Source: Mycolicibacter kumamotonensis (GTDB lineage: Bacteria; Actinomycetota; Actinomycetes; Mycobacteriales; Mycobacteriaceae). Taken from it: a stretch of DNA of 60,967 nucleotides. The notes below the pieces were generated by a model, which worked only from the letters and a program-made list of their open reading frames with translations, was not told the DNA's origin and searched no databases. Shown here piece by piece: positions 16,580 to 24,375 of this stretch. The stretch lies in NCBI RefSeq assembly GCF_002086285.1, contig NZ_MVHU01000027.1, positions 1 to 60,967 of the forward strand, written 5' to 3'. Position numbers and translations under genes: made by a program. How positions within the stretch are numbered: the first letter of the stretch is position 1; every line of letters begins with the position of its first letter.

Positions 16580-17197
16580 GTGAATCGTTCTCGCCTGCCT
16601 TTGTTCGTCGGACTCACTGCCACCTCGTTGGTCTTGACCCTTGCCGGTTGTAGCGGCTCCGATACCGACACCTCGTCGACGAAGACGTCCTCGGTGACCG
16701 ATCTGTTCACCATGCCCCCCACCGCGGAGACGGTGACCGCGTGTCCCTCATCTGCGCCGGCTGCCGAAGCGGCGGCGGATTGGACACTGACCGGAGCCAG
16801 CGGCAGCGTCGCGGTGACCGGTTCCACCGACACGGCCGCGCCACGCGTGGCCGTGCAGGCGCCGTTCAGCGTCACCCAGACCGAGGTGCACACGCTGCAT
16901 GCCGGCGAGGGGCGCGTCGTTTCGGACAATGCGACGGTGTCGGTCTGCTACATGGGCGTCAACGGACGAGACGGGTCGGTGTTCGACAGCAGCTACGAGC
17001 GCGGCGAACCGGTCGAGTTCGGACTCGACCGGGTCGTGCCGGGCTTCCAGAAGGCCATCGCGGGCCAGAAGGTGGGGTCGACGGTGGCGGTTGCCATGAT
17101 CCCCGCCGACGGCTACCCCGAAGGGCAACCGGCCGCCGGCATCCGGCCGGGCGACACGCTGGTCTTCGCGATCAAGATCCTCAACGCGACCCGCTGA
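16580..17197 (+). CDS. FKBP-type peptidyl-prolyl isomerase lipoprotein
   Basis: From GTG 16580 the protein has 205 residues: a type II signal peptide with lipobox LAGC (Cys at about residue 24), a Ser/Thr-rich linker, and an FKBP domain almost the same as that of 13492-14034 (SVCYMGVNGRDGSVFDSS, VVPGFQKAIAGQKVGS, RPGDTLVFAIKIL). It should sit on the outer face of the plasma membrane. GTG 16529 would extend it by 17 residues and overlap the methyltransferase. It starts 10 bp after the methyltransferase stop, so probably cotranscribed. Confidence 0.82.
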   Translation: MNRSRLPLFVGLTATSLVLTLAGCSGSDTDTSSTKTSSVTDLFTMPPTAETVTACPSSAPAAEAAADWTLTGASGSVAVTGSTDTAAPRVAVQAPFSVTQTEVHTLHAGEGRVVSDNATVSVCYMGVNGRDGSVFDSSYERGEPVEFGLDRVVPGFQKAIAGQKVGSTVAVAMIPADGYPEGQPAAGIRPGDTLVFAIKILNATR

Positions 17198-17212
17198 ACC
17201 GCCTGCCGGGCC

Positions 17213-18061
17213 TTACTGCGGATGGGTGGCCAGGTACTCGCTGACCGGGATGCGGGTACTCGAGGCGTAGCCGATCGGCAGCAACAGATCGCCGGCGGTG
17301 GTGCGGTAATAGGTGTCCCAGCGGTAGTACCCGGCGAACCCGGCCGGGTCCCCGCCGAGGACCGCGGCGTAGTCGTTGACCGCCCGCACGTAATAATCGG
17401 AGTGGTTGTAGCCCCAGATCGCCCGATCCCGATTGGTGGCAAACCCGTTGGCGGCCAACAGCCGGCCGGCGGCCATGATGCTGTCGCGTGGCGAGTGGAT
17501 GTCTCCGCCGTTGCCGTAGGCGGCGAAGGTCGAGGGCAGGAACTGCATCGGACCCTGCGCGGCGTCATCGCTGACTCCGTTGATTCGGCCGAAGCCGGTC
17601 TCGACGAAATTGATGGCTGCCAGGTAATTCCAGGGCACCCCCGTCGCCGCCTCGGCCGCCCGGTAGCAGTCCAGCAGTTCGTTCGCCGGCACCGGGGGCA
17701 CCACCCGCCACGGCGGCAGGCTGTCTTTGGGCGGGGTGAGGGCGGTCAGTTGGCGACGAGCGTCGATGTTGCGGTCGTAGACCGCGAGCAGTGCCGGCGG
17801 GATCTGCGGCCGGGCGATGGCGTCCCACTCGGGGTGGGCGCCCAGGGTGCGGTAGGCAACCTGCTGGCGGCGCGCGGCGGCGGCCAGCACCTGTTCGGGT
17901 GCCGAGGGATTACGCAGCGCCTGATCGGCGGCGACCAGATCGGCGGCCAGCGCGGCCGGATCGGGGCCCGGAGCCGCCCCGACCGGTGCCGCCGTCGTGA
18001 AGACGAGGACGAGCAGCGGGGCGGCGACGGCGCGCAGGAACCGAGCAGGCATACCGATCAT
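17213..18061 (-). CDS. Secreted lytic transglycosylase, SLT-type
   Basis: The 282-residue protein has a signal peptide (FLRAVAAPLLVLVFTTAAPV, cut near AAPG) and a C-terminal transglycosylase domain with Glu154 in INFVETGFGRING and the family's AAQGPMQFLPSTFAAYG and NGGDIHSPRDSI. It cleaves peptidoglycan glycan strands. ATG 18061 has GGGGG about 7 nt upstream; the frame extends nine codons further. It is convergent with the lipoprotein FKBP gene, 15 bp apart. Confidence 0.85.
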   Translation of the reverse strand: MIGMPARFLRAVAAPLLVLVFTTAAPVGAAPGPDPAALAADLVAADQALRNPSAPEQVLAAAARRQQVAYRTLGAHPEWDAIARPQIPPALLAVYDRNIDARRQLTALTPPKDSLPPWRVVPPVPANELLDCYRAAEAATGVPWNYLAAINFVETGFGRINGVSDDAAQGPMQFLPSTFAAYGNGGDIHSPRDSIMAAGRLLAANGFATNRDRAIWGYNHSDYYVRAVNDYAAVLGGDPAGFAGYYRWDTYYRTTAGDLLLPIGYASSTRIPVSEYLATHPQ

Positions 18062-18123
18062 CTTGGCCCCCGAACCGGCCGAAACCACGCAAGACGGGCA
18101 TCCGGAGCGTTCCCGACCAACTA

Positions 18124-18146
18124 GAACACGTTCCGTTATAAACGGA
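18124..18146. promoter_or_regulatory. Possible KstR-type site and adjacent palindrome upstream of the KstD-like gene
   Basis: TAGAACACGTTCCG (from 18122) fits the KstR pattern T-NN-AAC-NN-GTT-NN-A except for the last base. Directly next to it TCCGTT-ATA-AACGGA (18132-18146) is a perfect inverted repeat. Both lie about 100 bp upstream of the flavoprotein start. Site identity is inferred from pattern only. Confidence 0.4.
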
Positions 18147-18241
18147 GTAGGCGATAATATGCGCTGGTCATCATCGTTGACCGTTGACTACGAATTGTTA
18201 CATTGTGGGCCGACCAGCTCACGTCATCGAGGGGAAAGCGC

Positions 18242-19840
18242 GTGACCACCACCAGCGTGACCACTGACGTCGTCATCGTCGGGTTCGGCGCAGCCGGTAC
18301 CTCCGCGGCGATCACCGCCCGCGAACACGGCGCCGAGGTCATCGCGGTGGACCGCGCAAACGGCGGCGGCGCCACCGCGATCTCCGGGGGCATCATCTAC
18401 GCCGGGGGCGGGACCTCGGTCCAGAAAGACGCCGGGGTCGAGGACACCCCCGAGCAGATGCTGGACTACCTGCGCCTGGAAGTCGGTGACGCGGTCAGCC
18501 CGGGCACACTTCAGCGCTTCGTCGACACCAGTCCGGAGATGATCGACTGGCTGAGCGCCCACGGGGTGCCGTTCCACCCGGGCCTGTGCCCCTACAAGAC
18601 GTCGTTTCCGAACAACCGCTACTACCTGTATCACTCCGGCAGCGAGAACGCCGGGGCGTTTCGCGCCCACACCCCGCCGGTGCAGCGCGGCCACCGGGCC
18701 TACGGAAAGGGCACCTCGGGCAAGAAGATCTATGCGCCGCTGGCCGATTCGGCGCGCAAGCTCGGTGTGGACTTCCGGCCGCACACAGGCGTCACCGATC
18801 TGCTGCAGGACGCAGCGGGCCGGGTGATCGGGGTGCGTGCCATGACGATGGATCAGGCACCGCGGCGCATCCAGCGGCGCTACGCGCGGCTGGCCGCGAT
18901 TTCCTCCAAGCCCGGCGTCTACTACCCACCGCTGCGCGCCGCGATGGAACGCCGACTCAAGACGTTGCAGCGCCGGCACGCGCGCCCCATCGAGATCACC
19001 GCACGCCGCGGGGTGATCATCTGCGCCGGCGGCTTCATCGCCAACACCGAGTGGCGTAAACGCTACGCACCGGAGTTCAACGGAGGCCTGCCGCTGGGCA
19101 CCAGCGGTGACGACGGCAGCGGTATCGCGCTGGCGCAGAGCGTCGGCGCGGTGACCGACCGGATGGACAATGTGTCGGCGTGGCGGTTCATCACCCCGCC
19201 GAGTGCGTTCATCTCCTCGATCGTCGTCGACGAGAAGGGCAGCAGGGTGCTCGACGAGACCCGCTACGGCGCAGCACTCGGCCAGGCCCTGGTGAAAAAC
19301 CATGGCAGCAAGGGGTGGATTCTCGCCGATGCCGCACTCATGTCGGAGGCTCGGCGTCAGCTGCTCACCCAGACCCTGTGGTTTCAGCGCGCCCAGTCCG
19401 CCGCGCTGATGCTGTCCGGCGCCAAACGCGGCAAGACGCTTGCGGAAGCGGCACGGGCCGCCGGCATCGATCCGGTGGGTTTGGCGGCCACCGTCGCCGC
19501 GCACAATGACGCGATCGACTCCGATAGCGAGGACCCGGTCGGCAAACCGGCCGAATTCCGCCGTCGTATCGACAAAGCCCCGTTCACCCTGTTGGACATC
19601 TCGGTACGCCCCAACGTGTTGCTGCCCACCCCGATGCTGACCTTGGGCGGCGTACGCGTCGCCGAGGACACCGGCGCGGTGCTCGACGCCGAGGGCGCCC
19701 CGATCCCCGGGCTCTACAGCGCCGGGCGTACCGCCATCGGGATCGCATCACGGTCCTACGTCAGCGGGCTGTCGATCGCCGACTGCGTGTTCGCCGGCCG
19801 CCGTGCCGGGGCGGCGGCGGCCGCTCAGCGACCGGACTGA
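18242..19840 (+). CDS. FAD-binding dehydrogenase, 3-ketosteroid delta-1-dehydrogenase-like
   Basis: The 532-residue flavoprotein has an N-terminal FAD site (VVIVGFGAAGTSAAITAREH ... ISGGIIYAGGG), a second conserved block GVIICAGGFIAN and the C-terminal GLYSAGRTAIGIASRSYVSG that binds FAD. This is the succinate dehydrogenase/KstD fold; relatives desaturate steroids or reduce fumarate-like compounds. GTG 18242 was chosen because GAGGGGAA lies just upstream. A possible KstR box supports a steroid role, but the exact substrate is not provable here. Confidence 0.78.
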   Translation: MTTTSVTTDVVIVGFGAAGTSAAITAREHGAEVIAVDRANGGGATAISGGIIYAGGGTSVQKDAGVEDTPEQMLDYLRLEVGDAVSPGTLQRFVDTSPEMIDWLSAHGVPFHPGLCPYKTSFPNNRYYLYHSGSENAGAFRAHTPPVQRGHRAYGKGTSGKKIYAPLADSARKLGVDFRPHTGVTDLLQDAAGRVIGVRAMTMDQAPRRIQRRYARLAAISSKPGVYYPPLRAAMERRLKTLQRRHARPIEITARRGVIICAGGFIANTEWRKRYAPEFNGGLPLGTSGDDGSGIALAQSVGAVTDRMDNVSAWRFITPPSAFISSIVVDEKGSRVLDETRYGAALGQALVKNHGSKGWILADAALMSEARRQLLTQTLWFQRAQSAALMLSGAKRGKTLAEAARAAGIDPVGLAATVAAHNDAIDSDSEDPVGKPAEFRRRIDKAPFTLLDISVRPNVLLPTPMLTLGGVRVAEDTGAVLDAEGAPIPGLYSAGRTAIGIASRSYVSGLSIADCVFAGRRAGAAAAAQRPD

Positions 19841-20235
19841 ACCCGTCCTTGGCCCGGGGCCGGGGGTGCCTCGATGAGATCGCGAAATCCCTTCGCGGGG
19901 TAGGTGTTCGCTCCGGCTTCCCGGACCCGTTCCAGCAGGGCGGAATCTGACGTCACGACGGTGATGTGGTGCGGATGCCGGTCGGCATGCACCATCCGGA
20001 TGATCTCGTCGTCGGCGGAGTTGGTGCCGGCTCGCGGCGCCGCGCCGATCGCGATCACCTCCGAGTCGATCGGCGGGGACGGCGGCCTTTCGAAGACCAC
20101 GGTGACGTCCCTGCCGTCCGCGGCCGCCCACCGTTCGAGGTGTCGGGTCAACCGGACCATGGCCTGATGGCGGTCTTTCCACCAGCCGTCCGGGCGAGAA
20201 CCGATCACGTTCATCGCATCGATGATCCATCGCAC
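19825..20235 (-). CDS. NYN-domain (PIN-like) nuclease-type protein
   Basis: The 136-residue protein starts VRWIIDAMNVIGSRPDGWWK, the acidic N-terminal motif of NYN/YacP-type RNases, with further acidic residues in TNSADDEIIRMV and VTSDSALLERV. These coordinate a metal for RNA cleavage. GTG 20235 fits the family start; TTG 20259 would add eight residues. It overlaps the 3' end of the KstD-like gene by 16 bp on the opposite strand and is divergent from the enoyl-CoA hydratase gene. Confidence 0.72.
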   Translation of the reverse strand: MRWIIDAMNVIGSRPDGWWKDRHQAMVRLTRHLERWAAADGRDVTVVFERPPSPPIDSEVIAIGAAPRAGTNSADDEIIRMVHADRHPHHITVVTSDSALLERVREAGANTYPAKGFRDLIEAPPAPGQGRVQSGR

Positions 20236-20309
20236 GGCTCCGACGGTACGGTGCAGCAATGAGCGCGCGCCACGACGATGCAGCGCCGGCGATGAGGAGC
20301 AGTGGTGCT

Positions 20310-21083
20310 ATGACCCTGGTCACCTACGAGCTGGACGACCATGTCGCCACGATCACGCTGAATCGCCCCGAGGCCCGCAACGCCATCAACGGAGCGCTGC
20401 GCACCGACCTCAACGCGGCCTGGGAGCGCTTCCGCGCCGAGGAGGACGCCTGGGTGGGGATCCTGACCGCCAACGGGGAGGTCTTCTGCGCCGGGGCCGA
20501 CCTCGCCGACTCTCAGGGCACTGTCGGCACGTTCGCCGGCACGTTCTGGGAGAAGCCCACCATCAACTCCTTCGAGTCCGGTATGGAGCTTTTCAAGCCG
20601 ACCATCGCCGCCGTGCACGGCCCGTGCGTCGGCTACGGATTGACCGGATTGCTGTTCTGCGACTTCGTGATCGCCAGCACCGAGGCGGTGTTCCGTTTCC
20701 CGGAGGTGCGCCTCGGGGTGCCCACCATCGTCGGTGCCATCCGGCTGCCGCACCGGGTGGGCTGGGCCAATGCCATGGAGTTGTTGTTGACCGGGGAGCC
20801 GATGACCGCCCAGCGGGCCAAGGAGATCGGTCTGGTGTGGAAGGTGGTCGAGCCGGCCGACCTGCAGCAGACCGCCCGGTCCTGGGCGCGCACGCTGGCC
20901 AAGGCCGCTCCCCTGGCTCAGCGAGCCACCAAAGAAGTGGCGTGGCGCACCGGCGACATGAGCTGGATCGACGCCGTCCGGTTCGGGGAGACCATGCGCA
21001 AGGTGGTCGGGGCGACCGACGACGTCACCGAGGGTATGCGCGCCTGGCGGGAGAAGCGGCCGCCGCGCTGGCAGGGCCGCTGA
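20310..21083 (+). CDS. Enoyl-CoA hydratase/isomerase (crotonase) family protein
   Basis: The 257-residue protein has the crotonase motifs ATITLNRPEARNAINGALR, the oxyanion-hole segments VFCAGADLAD and PCVGYGLTGLLFCDFVIAS, and FPEVRLGVPTIVGA. It hydrates or isomerises acyl-CoA. ATG 20310 is preceded by GAGGAG about 11 nt upstream. Its C-terminal RPPRWQGR is typical. It is convergent with the following membrane protein, 1 bp apart. Confidence 0.88.
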   Translation: MTLVTYELDDHVATITLNRPEARNAINGALRTDLNAAWERFRAEEDAWVGILTANGEVFCAGADLADSQGTVGTFAGTFWEKPTINSFESGMELFKPTIAAVHGPCVGYGLTGLLFCDFVIASTEAVFRFPEVRLGVPTIVGAIRLPHRVGWANAMELLLTGEPMTAQRAKEIGLVWKVVEPADLQQTARSWARTLAKAAPLAQRATKEVAWRTGDMSWIDAVRFGETMRKVVGATDDVTEGMRAWREKRPPRWQGR

Positions 21084-21084
21084 A

Positions 21085-22236
21085 TCAGACCCCGGCGGGA
21101 GCGTGCTCGGCCCGCTCGGCTGCATCCGGCAGGATCGGCGGCACCGTGGCCGCGGCCGTGACGCACAGGTAGGCCACCGCGAAACACACGATCGTGTACC
21201 ACAGGCTGCCCACCGGGTCGCCGTTGGCGGTCACCCCGTCCACCGCGTCGAGGTAGGCCGGCAGCGCGGTCAGCCACAACACCGTCATGACCGAGAGGTA
21301 GACCGCCGCGTAGCGGACGATCAGGGGATTGTCGTGCCGACCACCGACGATCAGGTTCAATCGCAGCCGCCGCCATTGCAGGATAAGCACCGGAACGGCA
21401 ATCACCACCATGATCAGAAGCTCTGCGGCATAAGCGATCCCCAGCAACCGGCCATCGGTGGCGGCGCCCAGAAGTGTCGCCGGCAGCGGCAGGATGCCGG
21501 TACCCAGCGATGCCAGCAGGCCGATGACGATGGTTCGCAGGAGCACCTGCAGCCCACCGAATCGCCTACCCTGATCGACCTGACGGCCCACGAGCAGCTG
21601 GACACAGAACGCCAGCGACGCCGGCCACAGCGCTGCGAACACCACCACACTGCCCATCGGCACCGAGGCGAACATCGGTTGATTGAGCGGGTTGTCCACC
21701 GACCACTCCCACCAGCGCAGCTGCGGCCCAAGGTGATCGAAGATCTCGTAGAAGGCGTGGTGGACAAACCCCACGCACACCGCGCCGACGACGACGCCGT
21801 AGCGGCGGAACACGCCCAGGATGCGGACGATCTCGAAGGCGACGGTCGCCATCATCGGATAGATCGCAACGATGTACAGCGGCAGCCTGCCCCACAAGAA
21901 ATCGACACTGAACACGTTGTGCGCGAACATCGTGTCGACATGCTCGTCGATGCCGAACGCCGCCGGAAAATACAGCGGCGGCTCGATGATCAGCAGATAG
22001 GCGATCGCACCGAACCACAGCGCCAGATTGGTGGCATCCCCGTGCCGCCGAAACCGGTTGATCGCGTAGACCAGCGCCAGCACCGCCCCGATGATCACGG
22101 TCAGCTCCAGGACCGGCAGCGTCCAGTTCTCCAGGTGCAGCGGATTGCGGAACTCCGCCAGCCCCCCGGCCTCCGAGCAGGAAAAGCCCAGCGATTCGGC
22201 GAGCCTCTCGAAAGTGGGTGCACACAGATCGGACAT
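21085..22236 (-). CDS. Multipass membrane protein of unknown function
   Basis: The 383-residue protein has about nine hydrophobic segments (VLELTVIIGAVLALVYAI, LALWFGAIAYLLIIEPPLYF, IVAIYPMMATVAFEIV, LWPASLAFCVQLLVG, and more) and a conserved-looking VHHAFYEIFDHLGPQLRWWE. The periplasmic or membrane His and Glu residues hint at a redox or lipid role, but I do not recognise the family. Its ATG overlaps the stop of the upstream hydrolase gene (TGATG), so the two are translationally coupled. Confidence 0.7.
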   Translation of the reverse strand: MSDLCAPTFERLAESLGFSCSEAGGLAEFRNPLHLENWTLPVLELTVIIGAVLALVYAINRFRRHGDATNLALWFGAIAYLLIIEPPLYFPAAFGIDEHVDTMFAHNVFSVDFLWGRLPLYIVAIYPMMATVAFEIVRILGVFRRYGVVVGAVCVGFVHHAFYEIFDHLGPQLRWWEWSVDNPLNQPMFASVPMGSVVVFAALWPASLAFCVQLLVGRQVDQGRRFGGLQVLLRTIVIGLLASLGTGILPLPATLLGAATDGRLLGIAYAAELLIMVVIAVPVLILQWRRLRLNLIVGGRHDNPLIVRYAAVYLSVMTVLWLTALPAYLDAVDGVTANGDPVGSLWYTIVCFAVAYLCVTAAATVPPILPDAAERAEHAPAGV

Positions 22237-23162
22237 CAGGCGCTCTTCTCGTCAGCGGTGTACCACTTCGTCACGTCGTAGCCCTGGTCGTAGCGGGCGA
22301 ACCACTCCTCGGCCAGGACCGGAATCTTCTCGTGCGCCGGTTTGTGATTGGGCAGCTGACTACGCACGATACCGTTCACGGCCGTGAGCATCTCCCCCTT
22401 CGGCAGATGTCTGAAGGCATCGAGTACCGGTCCGTGATCGGCCGGCCACCCGAACGGCATCCGCCGCCGCCAGGCCTGCTTGCCTCGGTAGGTGCTGAAC
22501 AGCGACAGCGCATCGACCTTGCGGTCCGCCACCGGGATGTGCTTGTTGAACCCCAGGCAGGCCACCTTGATCACACCCATCACATGTTTGAAGATCGACG
22601 GCGCCATCCGCATCCGGTACCACGGATCGTTGATCACGTGGTCATAGATGATCAGTGCGGAGCTACGGTGCTCGACCTCTTCGACGAAGTGCCACAAGAA
22701 CAGTGACGCGACGCGGTCATCACCCGGAGCGAACAGCGTGTCGTCGTGGTCGAGCATGAGCTTGAAAACCGGGGTGAATGTCGCCTCGAGATCGGCGGTG
22801 TAGGCGAGCCGATAGTCCAGGGATTTCTCCGCGGTCATCGTGTCGAACATCGCGTTGCACTCGTCGAGGGTCTCCTTGAGCCCCGGGTAGGCCTTGATCA
22901 GCGCCCGTGCGTGCCCGCGGTGGGCCATCGAATGCTGGCCTTCCTGACGGACGAAGGCGTCGGCCTCCTCGGCGACGGCCGGGTCGGTGATCAACGGCAT
23001 GGCCTCGGCGATCATGCTGACGATCATCTTCTCGAACCCGATCGCCAGGAACGACACCGCGTTGGCCATCGACGAGAACGCCGGGTTGGTTTCGTTCCAC
23101 AGGAACGGCACGGGATGATCGGCGAATGCGAACCGCAACTTGCGCACGATCAGGTCGGTCAT
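22236..23162 (-). CDS. Predicted metal-dependent hydrolase (COG3687/PF10118-like)
   Basis: The 308-residue protein has the COG3687 pattern: HPVPFLWNETNPAFSSMANA, FVRQEGQHSMAHRGH, FLWHFVEEVEHRSSALIIYD. The Glu and His residues in these blocks form a likely di-metal site in a helical fold. Members occur in many mycobacterial lipid or steroid loci; the reaction is unknown. The start MTDLIVRKLRF was chosen over one seven codons upstream. It is divergent from the tetR gene. Confidence 0.8.
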   Translation of the reverse strand: MTDLIVRKLRFAFADHPVPFLWNETNPAFSSMANAVSFLAIGFEKMIVSMIAEAMPLITDPAVAEEADAFVRQEGQHSMAHRGHARALIKAYPGLKETLDECNAMFDTMTAEKSLDYRLAYTADLEATFTPVFKLMLDHDDTLFAPGDDRVASLFLWHFVEEVEHRSSALIIYDHVINDPWYRMRMAPSIFKHVMGVIKVACLGFNKHIPVADRKVDALSLFSTYRGKQAWRRRMPFGWPADHGPVLDAFRHLPKGEMLTAVNGIVRSQLPNHKPAHEKIPVLAEEWFARYDQGYDVTKWYTADEKSA

Positions 23163-23183
23163 GGCCACCTCGCCTATCAACAT

Positions 23184-23211
23184 ACAAATGAACGTCTTCG
23201 CGTATGATTGT
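23184..23211. promoter_or_regulatory. Candidate TetR operator
   Basis: ACAA-N4-ACG-N6-CGT-N4-TTGT is a symmetric 28-bp element between the hydrolase start (23162) and the tetR start (23244). Both N4 spacers read ATGA. A dimeric TetR protein could use it to control both directions. Confidence 0.45.
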
Positions 23212-23243
23212 TCGGTACAGGACCGTTGTCAAGGGGATCGCTG

Positions 23244-23852
23244 ATGGCACGCCGGCGCGGCTGGGGCGGCAACCCGCCCCACAGTGACGAAGAGGCCGGG
23301 CAGCGGATCATCGCCGCGGCCGTCGACCTGGTCGCCGAGACCGGGTCGGCTGTCTCGCTGGCCGACGTCGCGAACTCGCTGGGCGTCATCCGGCAGACGG
23401 TGTACCGCTACTTCCCCACCGCCGATGCCCTGATGCGCGCCGTCGCCATCGCCTCGGTCGACGGCTTTCTCGACCGGCTGACCGAGCACGTCCATGGCAT
23501 TCACGATCCGGCCGACGCGCTCACCGAGGGCACCCTCTACACCCTGGACGCGGTGGTCCGCTCGCCGCACCTGGGGGCGGTGCTGTCGTCCTCGTCCACG
23601 CACAGCCGCGAAATGACCTCCGAGGAGGCCCGGGCGTTCGGGATGCGGATGATCGAACGGTTCGACGTCGACTGGAAACGATACGGCTACGACGAGGCCA
23701 GCCTGCGCGAACTCGTCGAGTTCACCCTGCGGATCATGCTCTCGTTCATCGTGGCGCCCAACGATCCCGATCGCTCGCCAGATGACCTGCGCCGGTTCCT
23801 GAGGCGCTGGCTGGGCGAAGCGGTCGCGGCGCAGAAAAAGCGCGGCCTCTAG
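23244..23852 (+). CDS. TetR-family transcriptional regulator
   Basis: The 202-residue protein has the TetR helix-turn-helix at about residues 18-60 (IIAAAVDLVAETGSAVSLAD, then LGVIRQTVYRYFPTADALMR) and a helical ligand domain. ATG 23244 has AAGGGGA upstream. Divergent orientation from the hydrolase/membrane protein pair makes those the likely targets; the mmpS gene 82 bp downstream has its own putative operator. Confidence 0.9.
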   Translation: MARRRGWGGNPPHSDEEAGQRIIAAAVDLVAETGSAVSLADVANSLGVIRQTVYRYFPTADALMRAVAIASVDGFLDRLTEHVHGIHDPADALTEGTLYTLDAVVRSPHLGAVLSSSSTHSREMTSEEARAFGMRMIERFDVDWKRYGYDEASLRELVEFTLRIMLSFIVAPNDPDRSPDDLRRFLRRWLGEAVAAQKKRGL

Positions 23853-23891
23853 CTCGAACCACCTCCACCGGCGGATACCGACCTGGGCTAT

Positions 23892-23907
23892 ATACCCTAC
23901 GGGGTAT
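23892..23907. promoter_or_regulatory. CsoR-family-type operator palindrome
   Basis: ATACCC-TACG-GGGTAT is a perfect 16-bp palindrome of the TACCC-N-GGGTA class bound by CsoR-type repressors (copper, persulfide or other effectors). It lies 27 bp upstream of the mmpS start, overlapping the expected promoter. No csoR-family gene is in the window. Confidence 0.6.
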
Positions 23908-23934
23908 GGTATTTTGCAGGACAGGAGGTGCGAG

Positions 23935-24375
23935 GTGCGTCTGATAGCCACGATCACGAAACGGGCCTGGCTGCCACTGGTGGTCGCCTTGGCGGCAGTG
24001 GCCGGATCCATGGCCGTGCTCAACCTGCGCGGAGCCTTCGGATCCGACGCGATCTTCCACTGGGACGGCAGCGGTTCCCAGCCGATCGCCTCCATCAACG
24101 AAAAACAAGTCATCTACGAGGTTTTCGGCCCGGACACCAGCACGGGCCGGATCAGCTACCTCGACGACGGGGCCCAGCCGAGGCGCGCGATGTTCGCCCG
24201 GCTGCCGTGGAGCTTCACCATCACCACAACGAGTCCTGCCGTGATCGGCAACGTTGTGGCCCAGGGTGACGGCGACCGGATTGGTTGCCGCATCACCGTC
24301 AACGGCTCGGTGCACGACGAACACGTCGCGGTCGGACGCCACGCCCAGGCCTTTTGTCTGGTCAAAGCCGCATGA
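23935..24375 (+). CDS. MmpS-family membrane/periplasmic accessory protein
   Basis: The 146-residue protein has one N-terminal membrane helix (LPLVVALAAVAGSMAVLNL) and a beta-rich outer domain with VIYEVFGPDTSTGRISYLD, PWSFTITTTSPAVIGN and a Cys pair (GCRITVNG, FCLV), as in MmpS proteins. It should assist the MmpL transporter encoded next. GTG 23935 follows AGGAGG by about 6 nt. The stop overlaps the mmpL ATG (ATGA). Confidence 0.88.
   Translation: MRLIATITKRAWLPLVVALAAVAGSMAVLNLRGAFGSDAIFHWDGSGSQPIASINEKQVIYEVFGPDTSTGRISYLDDGAQPRRAMFARLPWSFTITTTSPAVIGNVVAQGDGDRIGCRITVNGSVHDEHVAVGRHAQAFCLVKAA

Noticed and set aside
18224..19504. Leftward open frame of about 420 codons opposite the KstD-like gene
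   Set aside because: No domain, wrong composition, and the rightward gene has clear FAD motifs.
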